Below, one piece after another: positions 11,429-24,583 of a stretch of DNA of 64,000 nt (the stretch's first letter is position 1; each line of letters starts with the position of its first letter). The translations under genes and the position numbers were made by a program. The notes under the pieces were generated by a model. It did no database searches, was not told the origin of the DNA, and was given only the letters and a program-made list of their open reading frames with translations. Origin of the DNA: Urechis unicinctus (lineage: Eukaryota; Annelida; Polychaeta; Xenopneusta; Urechidae); contig CM067353.1 of the NCBI GenBank assembly GCA_034190875.2, positions 30,703,059 through 30,767,058 of the forward strand. Direction: 5' to 3'.

Positions 11429-13480
11429 GTTACAGCAGTTACGCTTCTACTGTACATCGGGCAACTCTAGATCATTTTCATATGCACAACGCTGTCTTGT
11501 TCATGGCTCATAACGCTGGCACTGCTAGTTTATCTGTTGTCATAATCGGAGACCAAGCTATGATATCAAGCACTGCACTAAGGCACCTTCTTCTCGCCAC
11601 GCGTGCATTGATACAGCAGAGACAGTGTTATACTTATCCACAAGCAAACTTTACTGGGTCGATCTCTAAGTACGTTGTTAATATGCATCAGGGGTAAGGT
11701 GGTTCCGCTGCCTTGGTAGAATAGTTCTCTAGTTAAGATACATTTGCCTCTCCAACTTCAATGACAGATATTTTGAAAAGCCATTTTCATCGATGTCATA
11801 GTGACCAATCGGTATAATTTACGATGCGAGATTAAGCTATGCGCTGGCCCAATCCATGTATGTATATATTCGTTGGCTCGTTTCCGATAAGGTATATGCA
11901 AATAAGCAAATAAGAACGATTGCTACTGTCTTTTTGGTGACTGGGTAGAAGTTGCGGAATTATTTATATAATGCAGTCATTTGCGCTGTATGTTTTAATT
12001 ACTTCTGTCAATTATTGACATACATTATTTAAGTCGATAACATTGTTCCACTAAAGATTCAATACCACATCATGATAAGAATTATTGTCGTATATAATTA
12101 TGTACTGACTGATGGTGGAAAAATCACCAGGTGCACAATACGCTATAAATAGCTAATGTATTTGTAATTTGCACCATTATATCTGTGTATATTTAGTTCG
12201 CACGTTCACAATAATTGAGAAATAAAGTATTTAGAACGTACAATACTTTTATTATCTGTCACAAATGAATTGGTCCTTCAACCAGATGGAAGAGGGACAG
12301 GGTCGGAAACGGATTGACCCAAACACCATTTGCACTATTGGAAATATTGGCTGTTCGATCCGATTACATTTTTCTTGTGCTAAAGGCAAGCTGAATTGCA
12401 GAGGTATTGCAGCAGCGTCATTTACTTATCGAACATGGCGATCTTTAGTATCGTCTTTGCCTGTATCCCTTCAACTAGCTTTACTCTTATGCGATCACAG
12501 ACTCGGTGGTCAGTTTCAAATTGGATTTAGCATAGGAGCTTTCAATATGCACCTCATTCTCGCGGAGTCGTCTTGGCATCATAGCATTGACGCTAGACCA
12601 TTTAATGTACGAATTATTCTTAGTGATGACTGATACAGCATTGAAGTAGTCTATGATGTAGGTCAAGGTGCTCCCTGACATACGTCGTAATTTAACAAAC
12701 AATTAGCAGTCATTGTCACTCCTACACTAAAGCTTGTTGCGTCTAATAGTTTTTATTTGACGATCATCAACTATAATGTGTCGTCTGCTGAATCTATGAC
12801 ACACACGGTAATGGTAATGCATTACCGAAATGCTCCAGCTATTTCATTCTGCTGTCTTTCAATCGATACCTTTCAAATCTCCATGAGACCAGAACCCACT
12901 GTACTTTTTCATTTAAAGCCATGCACCACGCCTGTACATTTAGAGCAGTGCTAACACAAAGAAGATTGATAACGCTGTCATCTGTCTCTAGGGCACCGCT
13001 GTACTTAATTTACGACTATGTGAAATAATTGCATAAAATCATCTCCCTCGTACGAATATTCGTCTTATCTCGTTCACTACAACCCCGTCCACAAAGTGCT
13101 AGTGGTAGGCGCTCCATATTGCTGTGCACGGCGTCTTTGTGAAGATGGTACATGATGGCTGAAGTATTGTGCGCTAGTGAAAAGGGAATCATTATGGCCA
13201 ACATTATCAGGAACCCATGTTATGCGGTACTGGGTTCTATTCGTAAAGTGCTTGTCAGATCAATATAACAGTATTAATGTAGACAAATGGGACACGTCTG
13301 TAACAAAACTCGGTCGTCTTGTACACTGCTCATTAATACCATGTTCATGCTAATAAGTTACGACAATATTGGAATACTTTTAACATGATGGCCGGAATAA
13401 GCAGTCAATGGTGTCTGCAATGTGATGCCGATATCAGAGTGTTCGTGTACTAGAGACTTTTGCGGTTGATGAAGCGCGTC
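11429..13480. other. 3' flank of gene A copy 1
   Basis: Copies at 32413-34430 and 52199-54190. Contains AATAAA at 12221. The 122-codon frame at 12265-12633 is cut by a stop in copy 2 and by a frameshift in copy 3, so it is not called. Nothing else recognisable. Confidence 0.6.
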
Positions 13481-16400
13481 AGATTACCGGGTAGAGGCTA
13501 CCCAGGCGTAATGCGATGTGATATATGGCTATTGCTTAGTGCGCAAATGCATAAGAAAAGTGCTCTTGATAGGTCGACGAACACAATCATATGCCAGGAT
13601 CGATGCGAGCGTTCTGGATCATTATCATAGCATCCACACATATTTCCTCCTCTGGTATAGGGTAATATAGTTGGAAAGCCGATAAAAGATTATGCTATGG
13701 ATAATCACGACAGATTTCAATTGAAACAAATGTCTAGATGATTTAACCATACCCACGTCTCCCTTGTAGAAACTAACAGAAACGCGGGTTTATATTAAAT
13801 GCATAGACTCTTATTATGGGACAACATCTCTGTTAGGACTAGTTATCGAGTTCTGCCTTTACCATAAAGCGGACACTGGAGCAAAGCTTAGTTTGTAAAC
13901 TATGGGTAGTTCCTGACAGTCTCGATTTCATACTTCAAGGTCGGCCACCTAGCAATTAGGCTTTAAACAGTGAATGTGTTGCTAATTAGCAATAAAGAGC
14001 TGTGTTATTGCTCATATGATCTCATATACAGAGGTCACACGCAGTGATAACGCTGCTGTTATGAGAATAAACACATGAACCAATCAACATAGAATTAGCG
14101 TTATATATGAACCAATCAATATGGAAGTTGCATTGGATATGAACCTATCAACATAGAAGTAACATAATGTATGAACCAATCAACATAGAAGAGGCATTAT
14201 ATATGAACCAATCAACCTTGAATAAGCATTGTATATTACTATTTATCGCGTTTTCTCAAATCTGCATTCACTCTACTATTATTTTTAAAAAAACCTGTGT
14301 CAGCGCAATTGTGAATGATTCCTGTTATCTAATAATGACGTACATGGTGGTATGACAGTGACGTATGGAGTATGTATGCTATCTAGCTCTTTGCTTACTC
14401 GAAGTTTTTTCTGTGGCTGACAACGATGGTTACCGGATATGTAAATATACGCGATTACAGTCTTCCGGTGTATGCAGGATACGAGTATGACCCATAGCAG
14501 CTTGTTAAGGCAAATGTAACGATTGTGGAAATTACAATGATCTATATTTCTCTATCAATATGTCAACGGTCTTAATCAGGTTGCGGACGCATTCTTTCGA
14601 ATCATTTGCATTTAAACGAATAGCATCTCATTCGATAACTGTGAAATTACGTATACATTGATCTACATATATAGTTGTTCAGATGATAACTAATCAATCT
14701 CGTGACATGTAGTGATTGATACATCTTTAGCGTCTATAACTGTGTACCATAACATTACTGCTGTCGAGGAAATATATTAACTTGGATACGGAGGCCTTTT
14801 CAAAGTGGTGGTTTTCGTAAAGAACCATCTGAGCACAAGGATTAAAAGATCTGCCGTAATAGTCCCATTTGTTCACCATTTGGAACATTTTGGAGATGCT
14901 TAGTCATAATTGCAGTCCTGTGTAGTACGCAATATTACAGCGTGGATATTATACACAGGGGTCGGCTGTACACTGTGGAACTGTCATAAATGGTTTGAGG
15001 AGGGAGCAAACAAAACTGCCTGATCACATTGAACTCAACATTCGACTGATGTACAATTTGCAATTTCATTAACCAACTGACAGAGGCAAGCAATAAAGAA
15101 AAGTGGCCGTGCAGCTTCTGCGTAAAAAAAACAAAATTGCGAAACACCAATAACATGGTTTGCGTTTTGTACTGTTTGCCTAAATATACAACTCCTGCTG
15201 TAGTGAAATGTAATATCAATAAAACAAGTGATAAAGCCCTTTGTTTGTTCTATGATGGCCTATCGCTTCTGCATAATACCGAGTAAGAAATTAATGCTTC
15301 TTGGCATTACGATTATTGTTATTATGCAAGATAATATAACGCCAAATAGTCTCAACTGTTTTCAATAATTGATAAGCACCACAAATTGGATGACATATCG
15401 GTTAAAACTGAGAATGGTAGAGCCTTGGGTAGTCGGTGGCACCTCCTCTCCTCAAGTACTCTTTTATGCCAGCGAACCCACTCGCCACTTTATCAATTTA
15501 CTTTATCCTTTTTAGGTATTAAAACATAATGAATATCCTCACCTATTCAAAATATTACCTACGTTATGACCAGCAGCCTACTTATCTCTGCCATTAGCCT
15601 ACCGATCGCTACTTAAAGAGCGCGTTGACTACGAATGTGTCATTAAAAATAGCTCAGTTGCATATATACATAGGTATATGCAATTATATGTTAGTGATGA
15701 GCTATAATCCGTTGATTATCTCAGGCTGTCAGGTTTCTGGGTTAATTTATAATCAGCCATTTCTTATACGTTATGGGAACATGAAACTCGTCTATTACCT
15801 GCCTGTTATGAGCCTCTAGCGTGGTACAACGGAGGCGCAATGATATACGCCATTGTAATCTGTATGTGTTACGGATCTAACCAGTGTGAAATGTCCATGT
15901 TTGTTTTTCATTTGATATTTACTTATAAGGAGTTCTACCAGTGCGCAAAACCATGTGCATGCGTGCTATGTTATCAACATATGAGTTTGGTTGCCCTTGA
16001 ACATAAATGCAACCAACCAATAAACGCTTCCATCCGATGCTGTCGTGAGTGGTTATTGAAGTGCAGGATTGGAAGAATATATTTTACTTGCGTCTCCCGA
16101 CCTTACAAATTTAGTGCCATCAGCAGAAAACATCATCTTTGGTTTAGTCGGTTACCTTTGAAACCCCATTATTACCTGACTTCTCTTTGCCTTTCTCTTG
16201 TATTCTTTTCGGTGTAAAGCAGTATATTGTCAGCAAATCCACGCAGCCAATAAGTATCTAATGTTACGGACATCAAATGTACGCATACTTCATCGAGTCA
16301 ATAATGTAGGATATTTGCTGGAACCATCATGACATAAATATAGTAAGACATCGTGTGGATGTAATTAAGTTGCAGTGTACAATAATGCATAGAAACGATC

Positions 16401-16700
16401 TTATTTGTCGGTTATTAAGTCAATATGGAGATATTCTACATGGCCATTAAGCCTTATAAGCTTGAACGAAAATTGGTCATTATGCTCCGCTACATTAAAC
16501 AATCGCCTAGTTTTTGGGACAGGTTCTAGATTATCCGACAAATTGTAGCCAACTTGTGCCACGTGTAAGAGAGTATGATTCGAAAAACCATGATAGTTCA
16601 ATTCATCAAGCACGGAACAGTGATTGGTCATTTGTAGCAATCGAGCAAATAGAAACAGAAATTGTACCCACAACTTGGGTACAGGAAAGGTGGGTGTAGG
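13480..16700 (+). repeat. Left arm of the intra-unit inverted repeat, unit 1
   Basis: Reverse complement relation to 27400-29650. Matching landmarks: 13490-13640 with 29510-29650, 14065-14225 with 28750-29030, 14690-14880 with 28160-28440, and 16520-16690 with 27400-27560. Holds no intact gene. Confidence 0.8.
14065..14225. repeat. Same short tandem repeat in inverted orientation, left arm of unit 1
   Basis: Copies read GAACCAATCAACATAGAAG, the reverse complement of the right-arm repeat. This is one of the clearest signs that the two arms are inverted copies. Confidence 0.8.
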
Positions 16701-16880
16701 AAGGAAGGACCAGTGGATTACTTGGTGCAGAACAATGGATCACTCGGTGTAGACAAGTGGATTGCTTGCTAGGGCATACCAATGGATTGCTTGCTTGTTG
16801 TAGACCAGTGGCGTGGTGGTGCAGACCAGTGGATTGCTTGGTGCAGACTAATGAATCGCTTTGTGAGGACCAGTGGGCCA
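16701..16880. repeat. 44-bp minisatellite, degenerate, 2-4 repeats, unit 1
   Basis: The same words with many changes and irregular spacing. Probably close to the array before expansion. Confidence 0.85.
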
Positions 16881-17330
16881 TTCGTTTTGCTCCTATATCC
16901 TATGCCACAAACAGTCCTTTCCTCTTTTGCACTTGCAATATTCCTGCAAGACCTGGGTTGCAATTGCATAACGTATACACCACATCATACATTGATTGTC
17001 TTTGTTTTCGATGTTCAATATGGCCTTATTGCGGAGTAGTTTCTCTGGCAGTTAGATTGTTGTGTTTTCTGGTTTCTCGCGTGGTGGTGCGGGTTCTTCT
17101 GGTTTGTAGTCGAGTCACATTTTTGCAGTTCCCATTTGTGGGTAGGTGGAAGATTATGGTCATTACGGCTGGTATATGGTATCGCTGCTCTTCGCCGCAG
17201 TCGTGGTCTCGTTCGACTTCTGGTATACCATCCTCTGGTGTGGGTAGGATGCAGCACATCCGGCCAAGACTGTTGTTTGTTGTGGAGTTCTATACAATAT
17301 CTTCTATATACCTCTGGCGAAAGGCGTGGT

Positions 17331-17417
17331 TTATATATATACATTTATATGTATGTATATAAACTTTATGTATATATACATATAAATATATATATATATA
17401 TATTAAGATATATATTA

Positions 17418-17456
<39 letters not shown>

Positions 17457-17470
17457 TATCTATATATATA

Positions 17471-17509
<39 letters not shown>

Positions 17510-17522
17510 ACATATATTTTTT

Positions 17523-17593
<71 letters not shown>
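17331..17593. repeat. (TA)n array, unit 1, second position
   Basis: Interrupted by ACATTTATATG and a run of T. Followed by GTTGTGTGTGTG. Confidence 0.95.
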
Positions 17594-17596
<3 letters not shown>

Positions 17597-18199
17597 GGGT
17601 TGTGTGTGTGTTTTTGCCTGTGTTTTTGTGAATATGTGTGGATGTGTGCTTGTAGATACATTGCCTACATTTAATGTCATATTGTAATAAACGCTACTAT
17701 CGACATGACATTTCTTGCCTATCCTTTATTATTTCTGCATTCATAACAAATGAATATGGGCACATCATCTCACGGTGTGATGAATTGGTGTTATTTAGTT
17801 ATCAGTGCAGTTCTTTAGGTATCAGTACTACGCTTATTGTCAGAATATACAGTGTTTGTATGCTTATACACACAGCCACCGCTAAATTCCCCTCCAATCC
17901 CTCGAATGGGTTCTGGTATGCCCACGGCTGTAACGGAACAACTCAATCTACATTCAAAGACACAATTAATGTTTGGATATAGCTGATGACATGTTGTGAA
18001 TACTGACGTGTGTTTGGAGATCCATTGGATAGGCATGATAAGCTTGGTCATCACTTTTCATTGACTGATGTGGGGATGGTTTACTCTATCTGGTGAAAAT
18101 GGCTATAGTCTCCCAGATAGCACCTGACGTGGTATTCCATTAGGCGAGGTTGTCAGGAATAAAATGAGATGTATTTGAATAGTTCTTCTTCTGCGTCAA

Positions 18200-19250
18200 A
18201 TAATTCCAAACGTCATTTAGTCTAGCAGATATGGGTCAAATAGTCCTGGGAATTGCTTGAAATTGAAATACTCAGGGAATCGACCAGGACTGCTTATGAC
18301 AAAGATCATCTGTGAATCCTTAGATTTGTTCTGTGAGCGGTGATTATCACAATATAATGTTTTTTTTATTTATTGAGCACGTTTCTTTAACTCGGCCATG
18401 ATATGTCAGCGTAGTCAGGTGACCTACAGGAACAACCTACTCATAATTCGGTGTGTTCCATACAAAAGGAATCAATATTTAGTCATACAGTTACAAGAGT
18501 GTCATCCGGTCACTGAGCTCGTGTCTGAATCATTGTATTGCTTCTATACGTTTAGATTCCATTTATATCAGTAGCTGTGTCAGCAGCAACTACATGATTA
18601 GAAGCTGCTTTGTACACGCAACAACCAATGGCACTTTGCAGTGTGTAGATAATAATCCTGGTATAAAACAGTATTCGCTCAATAATATTATGAACTGCAT
18701 TGCATCGGCTGGAGCAATTCGGTCGTACAGTTCTATTTAACGTCATAATGTGATGTGGTTATCAAAACGACCATAAATCCATCGAACCCGTTAACTTGAT
18801 GATTTTGACTGCAAATAAAACTGCAATCGGTATTAAATGAGGACCAGGCAGTTCTTTGATAATATTGCTCTGTTTGTTCTAGGAAGCGGCTTTTCATGTT
18901 CTGCCTGTAGAAGCCCTGGTATTATGGTGGTTCTATGGCACAATCACTGTTCACCATTGATCACACAGCTCAAGCTATTTCCCTACCATCAACGCATAAA
19001 AACTGAAGTAGCTCGTTATTTGCTTTCGTTATGCAATCCATCAAGCTAAAACTACGATGTCTCTGAGGCGGGTAGCTGAGTACGCATGGTGGAATCTCAC
19101 TGGGAATCTGTGCTTCACTGGAGAGCACAATAGGTACTTCAACAGTGACGATAGCCATTTATATGGTACCTTAAATGCCTCCATCTGATGCCCTTAGGCT
19201 CCATTACTTACATTATTCCCGATAAGACCCGGGCATCTCGTAAGCACTTT
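18200..19250. repeat. Direct duplicate block, first copy, unit 1
   Basis: About 1.05 kb, diverged from 19460-20530 at a spacing of about 1.25 kb. Common landmarks: ATGAGNACCAGGCAGTT, GGTATTATGGTGGTTCTATG and ATTCCCGATAAGA. A short frame (18837-19049) is open in both copies but the residues differ, so I do not call a gene. Confidence 0.8.
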
Positions 19251-19459
19251 TGTCATTATCTCGTTGATTTTAGGAATAATGATATATCATGAAACAGTAT
19301 GTCTCTGTGAAGAAAAGGAAAGGATGCACTGGCAATAAATTTGACATCGCTGCCACCTATAACAATAGCAATTCAACACATTTAATCCAATAGACTCGGC
19401 TAAATTGCTGGCAGGTCATTTCTAAGCTATCATATTGCTATGCTTCCCAAGCGTAATTG

Positions 19460-20530
19460 TGGCTAACAGGTAGCACTTAGATAGTTTTGGGAGTTGCCTG
19501 AAAATGAATTTAGATATTGTTAAGGGAATCAACCAATGCTGTGTATGACATGGATAATCTTTGAATTCTTATTGACTTTAACCTATAGACAGCAATTATC
19601 ACAAGAGAAACTTGAGCCAAATTGTCTCATTTGCGACTTGTTTTGAAGTACGTTGCTTTAATTCGTCATGCTCTAGAAAACCAGCTACAGCTCAGAACAC
19701 GTGGTAGGTTCCATGCGTTCGGAATCAACATTTGGCTATCCATTTGTAGCGGGCGTCATCGCGTCATTAGATTACCGCCTCAATCATTGGATTGTTTTCT
19801 ACATGTTTGGATTCAATTCACACAGGTAGATGCGTCAGTAGCAACTACATGACAGAGCCGAGCTTTACTTGTAGTGGATGATTGAAAGCTGCTTTGTACA
19901 CAAATAGAATATACAACACTCTGGGGATTAGCACAGCTGATGGAACGTGGCATTGTAAAAGAGATAATCTTACAGCAACATGGTATTCGCTATTTACCAT
20001 TATGATCCCCATGGAATCGGCTTGTGCAATTCAGTTATGCAGTTCTATTAAATGTCATCGTGTGATGTTGTAATCATAACGACCACAAATCTAACCAAGC
20101 CGCTAATTCGATGATTTTGACTGCAAATAAATCTGTGATCAGTGTTAAATGAGTACCAGGCAGTTTTCTTACTGGATAGCTATGTTCTCATTCGGAAGCG
20201 GCTCTTCTAGCAATTCACTTGGTAGACCGGGTATTATGGTGGTTCTATGGCACAATAACAATTCACCACTGATCACACAGTGCACGCTATTTCCCTATCA
20301 TCGACGCATAAAAAAGGAGCAGCTCGTTAGTCGCTGTGGTTATGCTTTATCATCACCATCCATCAAGCTAAAACTACAATGAATCTTGGGCTGGTAGCTG
20401 AATACGCATATTGGAGTCTTATTGGGAATCTGTGCTTAACTGGAGAGCGCAATTGGGACTTTAGCAACCTCAAAGTCCCTAACCCGAATTATTCCCGATA
20501 AGATCCGGGCATCTGGTAAGCACGTTTTTA
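19460..20530. repeat. Direct duplicate block, second copy, unit 1
   Basis: Second member of the pair. The 77-codon frame at 20149-20382 recurs in every unit (3799, 39475, 60426, 61962) with few changes, which fits recent duplication as well as coding. Confidence 0.8.
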
Positions 20531-21404
20531 TTCATTTGTTCCCCGCTCTGCGTACATTGGGTTTTGGTGGCTTAAAACTATTCTAAGGGGCACATTTGCA
20601 ACTACGTCCGACGAAATATGTGAATACGCCACAAGTGAACTTACAAAAATAACAAAAACATGAATAATTAGGGGGCGTGGTCGCCTCGGCTAGTCAGAAG
20701 ACTCCATGGGCAGATCCTTGAAAAGTTGGATCAACAGTCCAATGAGCTTTTGATGATTTTATGGCAGCGCCATTCGATGAAGGCGTATATATCACTCCTT
20801 GGAATATTCCCCTGGCACCGATCCTAACAACGTGACATATACAAGTGCGTCCCATTGGATGTTTGTTGTTGTGACCTCGTTTAGTAGCGCTTACTAGGAT
20901 TCAGTTATTGAATATCACTGCGCTGAGGATGCCCAGGCGTGATGTGACGTGATTTAGGGCTAACGCTAATGGCGTTCTAGAAAACAACAATGCGTAATGT
21001 GCTCTAACCCCGTCTACCGCGTGCAATGTGCCGAACAGGGCGGATATTAAAGCCACACAGTGAACGAACTGGCTTTGAATGAGCTTGGTGTTTTCGACTC
21101 GAGGGACCCGTCAACCATTCAACGTGGTTAAAAGGCATCAATTCACTGTAATATTTGTCAAGGTCCCGTTCCTCATATTTCCTTAAGTCGGTATTGTAGG
21201 TGTATGGAAGAAGCTCACGGAAACAGTTCACAAAGGTATCAAAAACAATCGAGTTGTCATTGCGATATCATGATGTGGTCAAAAGAGTGTTTCGAAACTA
21301 AAGCATGTAGGTTAACACCCAGTGATAACCTACATTGATATTATCATTTCGTTGTTGTGGACGCAGTAAAGCGAGCAAGTAACAATTTCGCCAGCAGAGT
21401 TGGT

Positions 21405-21560
21405 CAAAACAGAATGCGTTTGTTGGCAACAAACGGCTCGTAGCCGAGACATGTCTCATCCGTAAAACATTTAAATGTCCAAAGATGCGCTGGCGCCAAG
21501 AGCAACAAAGTCCGTGCATTTTGTGGAATTCCCGTCGGGTACCCTGTGGTCGGTGAGAAC
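21405..21560 (-). pseudogene. Antisense apple-like remnant, unit 1
   Basis: Same motif (KCFTDETCLGYEPF). It lies about 0.5 kb past the antisense LamG fragment in reading direction, which matches the LamG-then-apple order of genes A and B. Confidence 0.33.
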
Positions 21561-22009
21561 TGCCGAGTTCAACGAAATTATAGCTATCGCAGGGGGCAGC
21601 ATCATTTGAAACCACCGGTTCAAGGGCTTTGCCTTCACTAATAAGCGAATTTACTTTATTTCAATCTACTGGTATAAGCAGCGTACGAATATGATCCGTA
21701 GCAGCTGGTAAGGGTAACGATTGTGGGATTGACAATGGTCTTCGCCTATCAATCAAAATGTCAATGCTCTAAAAAACTGGAGAAGTATTGCTTCGGAACG
21801 TTGGCATTTATACCAATAGTATCTCATTCAATGAATGGAAAATTACATGTACATTTATCTGCATTTTTAATCCCTCCGATAATCACTAATCAATCTTGTG
21901 AAATGTGATGATTGGTGCATCTTTAGTGTCTATAATTACTTAACTTAACTTAATCACTGTCAGTGAAATATGTGAAGTAGTTTATTGAAAGTGACTGAGT
22001 TCTAAAATT

Positions 22010-22260
22010 GGTCGGAGATTGGTTGTGTTCCATTCAGTACCATTCCATTTCTGTATGCTTCAAGGCCGTAATAGACATGCCACGTGACTGACAGGAAGAA
22101 CCGTTTGTGCGGTGTATTGTTGTCGGTTTGCGGAAACCTCCACCATACGATTTTAGTTTTGACCAACACTAGAAGAATTTGGGCTGGCACGAGTATGACA
22201 TAACCGTAATACATAATTGTTTGCCCTTCATTGTTGAAAATGTACTGGTAGTTGGTTTAA
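22010..22260 (-). pseudogene. Antisense LamG exon fragment, unit 1
   Basis: On the minus strand the codons read TNYQYIFNNEGQT, YYGYVILVPAQILLVLVK, WWRF, FFLSVTWHVYYGLEAYRNG and VLNGT, an unmistakable central piece of the LamG exon. Both ends are truncated and no splice sites are visible. It points opposite to genes A and B and differs from both. Confidence 0.8.
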
Positions 22261-23381
22261 CTCTGACTGTTGAATGCTTAGAGTAAGTGCTTAGAAACAA
22301 ACATCAGCATTTCATGACGAATGCGAATTGTTATCAGCCATCCCAAGGCACGCTCACTTAACGATTTCATCTCGATCGTTGGCCTACATATCATCGCTCG
22401 AAATCTACAGATCGCAAATCTGATATAATCGCAAGTGGCCTTGGATACCGCCTCAGTTATGTTCCATGCTTGTTATTTTGTTCTTGTAGGGCTATCTTTT
22501 TGGGCTGCATGAAACATGTTTAGAAGGGTTTTTGCGGTGCTTTTCAAGTGTTTTGTATTTTGGATTTAATGCAGGATTGCATGTTGACAAATACTCTGTA
22601 AGCATGTCCGTGTTCTGTGTGATCATCTGATCTCTGTCATTTTGATTTTCTTACTTCACATTGACATCATATTTACCTCGCTAGCCAGATAATCATACAT
22701 AGAACATGTTAATAATGGTACATAGAACATGCCAAGTTCTATTTGGATTGACATATGCTGAGCAATGACAATAAGTTAATCATACAAAAAATATGGAGAG
22801 AACGATTTACATAGAGCACAACTGGAGTCGGTCATCTAGAGAAAGTGTCAAGGTAATATGATAAGCTACGGTAACTGTATAGCGATAAGTAGTGTCATCG
22901 TGGTTCAATATGCTCTGGTGGTCGGTCATAAGGCATAACAAAACTCAAATGTTACCTCAGAATAACACTGTTGCTTGCCATTGCAAGGAAATATGCCAAC
23001 AAAAAACACATATCAACAGAGTCGCAGTAATGAATACATACTGGTTATGACATCTCAAATTCTAGTTGCGAAATTCTCACAAGCGGAGAAAATAGAAAAC
23101 ACGACGCACTTATCCCAGTATAGTCAGATGAAACTGTTAAATGTCCGCCGGATATTTAGCGCTGCATTAAGTGGATCTATAACGCATGAATTATTACATC
23201 ACCCGGCAGTGGAAGCAAACTTTTTGCAGAACTCCTTTTCACGTACCACAAATGTTATAATTTAATGGGGTCATATTGATCGTAGCACATCCTGGTTTCA
23301 TGTGCATCAGCAGTTATGAGATAAATAGTGGTCGAGTTTGTCACACGCCACGCACGGCATTATACAGTTAGCCTCAATTGC
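22261..23381. other. Spacer between antisense LamG fragment and gene B, unit 1
   Basis: Close copy at 43869-45010. No domain, RNA or simple repeat seen; the 96-codon frame at 22975 is interrupted in unit 2. Confidence 0.5.
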
Positions 23382-23501
23382 CTCACTAATTTTCACCAAA
23401 GGGGAGTTCTGACAAGCTATTGTCCGCACACTTAATTGTGCTTTGCATGACGCTATCGTCGTGCGGTACAGGAGTGTTTGGTTTTCACAATGACTGCAAC
23501 A
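23382..23501 (+). pseudogene. Gene B copy 1, probable exon 1 (signal peptide-like, no ATG at the front)
   Basis: Found by homology to gene A exon 1: it ends in codons for F-H-N-D-C-N and a phase-1 donor AACA|GTAAGT, 88 bases before the LamG acceptor. The open frame begins after TAA and reads KLLSAHLIVLCMTLSSCGTG, a good signal-peptide core. The only ATG (23447) lies inside that core. Either the original start was lost or an upstream exon is missing. Start coordinate approximate. Confidence 0.4.
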
Positions 23502-23589
23502 GTAAGTAACCAATTATCATAGTCTGTGATAAATACTTTCGATTGCTTATGCACTGAAACAAGGTATGTTTATTCTGTCTACACCACAG

Positions 23590-24227
23590 AATCGTATTAC
23601 TTCTCCTTTGAGACGGAAAACAACTCAACAATCTCGGCGGGACCATTGACTTTACCCCAGTGACAATAGTGCCAGGTATAAGAGGAAACGCGGCATATTT
23701 TGACGGAAACACGAAGATGATCTTTGGGGAGGGGCGAGATTTATGAATTCTGAATTCTGAACTATGTATCAATGGGATGATGATATCAATGTGGATAAGG
23801 TTTGGTAATCAACAAACCAATGACCAGAACATTTTCAGCAATGGATGTCAGACCTATCAGTCATATGGTTACGTGATCTTGCTGCATATCCAAAAACTTC
23901 TTGCACAGGCAAAAACTACAACCATATGGTGGAGGTTTACGTCAACTGACATCATTCCACCTAATCAGTGGTTTTTCCTTTCTGTCACGTGGCATGTTGA
24001 CCACGGCCTAGGGGTATACAGCAATGGAACCTTATTAGATGGTGCAATAGTCTCTGTCAATGAAGATATGACCTCAGCTCAATTCAATGACCTTCTCTTG
24101 GGCGGTGCAAATAATGTGCCTGCGGTTGATACCTCTAAGTGTTTCGGAGGGGCTTTGGACGAAATCAACTTCTGTGACCGATGGACATCGGACGATGAGA
24201 TGCCGGCCATGTATCAGGATGAAATCG
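23590..24227 (+). pseudogene. Gene B copy 1, exon 2 (LamG), broken
   Basis: LamG exon paralogous to gene A, with acceptor CACAG and donor ATCG|GTATTG. A one-base loss near 23630 and a rearranged stretch near 23745, where a stop (TTATGA) replaces the S-C-L-L codons, break the frame. From 23777 on it reads well: [46 protein letters not shown]. The encoded protein would differ clearly from A, so B is an older paralogue. Confidence 0.82.
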
Positions 24228-24317
24228 GTATTGCCACGTATTATGATTCTAAACACGAATTCATGGTTGTCAATGAAATGTTTTCTGTCGATTGATTGTA
24301 ATTAGTTATTGACGCAG

Positions 24318-24583
24318 GGGAAGGCGTAATGGAAACAAGTGGTCAATATTACAAAGTAAAAATAAACAAAGCAATGTTGCCCCAGGACCTGGCCATCACT
24401 TAAGAGAATGTCAGCAGATTTGTCTTGTGTCTATCACTCTGTAACCGGCGCCTTTACTGCATGACGGCCACTTTCTACCGTGACTCCGGACTGTGTTAGT
24501 TGTTTAATGTGTTTGTGTCTGACATATTCTTGATCAAGAGAGGAACTGCAAGCAGCTACATCACGTCGACATCCTGGCATTAA
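24318..24583 (+). pseudogene. Gene B copy 1, exon 3 (apple-like), two nonsense codons
   Basis: Follows exon 2 after a 90-base intron, acceptor CGCAG. It aligns with gene A exon 3, but the frame stops at TAA after D-L-A-I-T, and the fourth core cysteine is followed by TAG where A has Gln. The cysteine core (LCLSLCNRRLYCMTATF) is otherwise visible. The ancestral end is TSTSWH then TAA. Confidence 0.78.

Noticed and set aside
12265..12633. 122-codon open frame downstream of gene A copy 1
   Set aside because: The equivalent frame has a stop in copy 2 and a frameshift in copy 3, and the older copy at 41230 is not open. No domain recognised.
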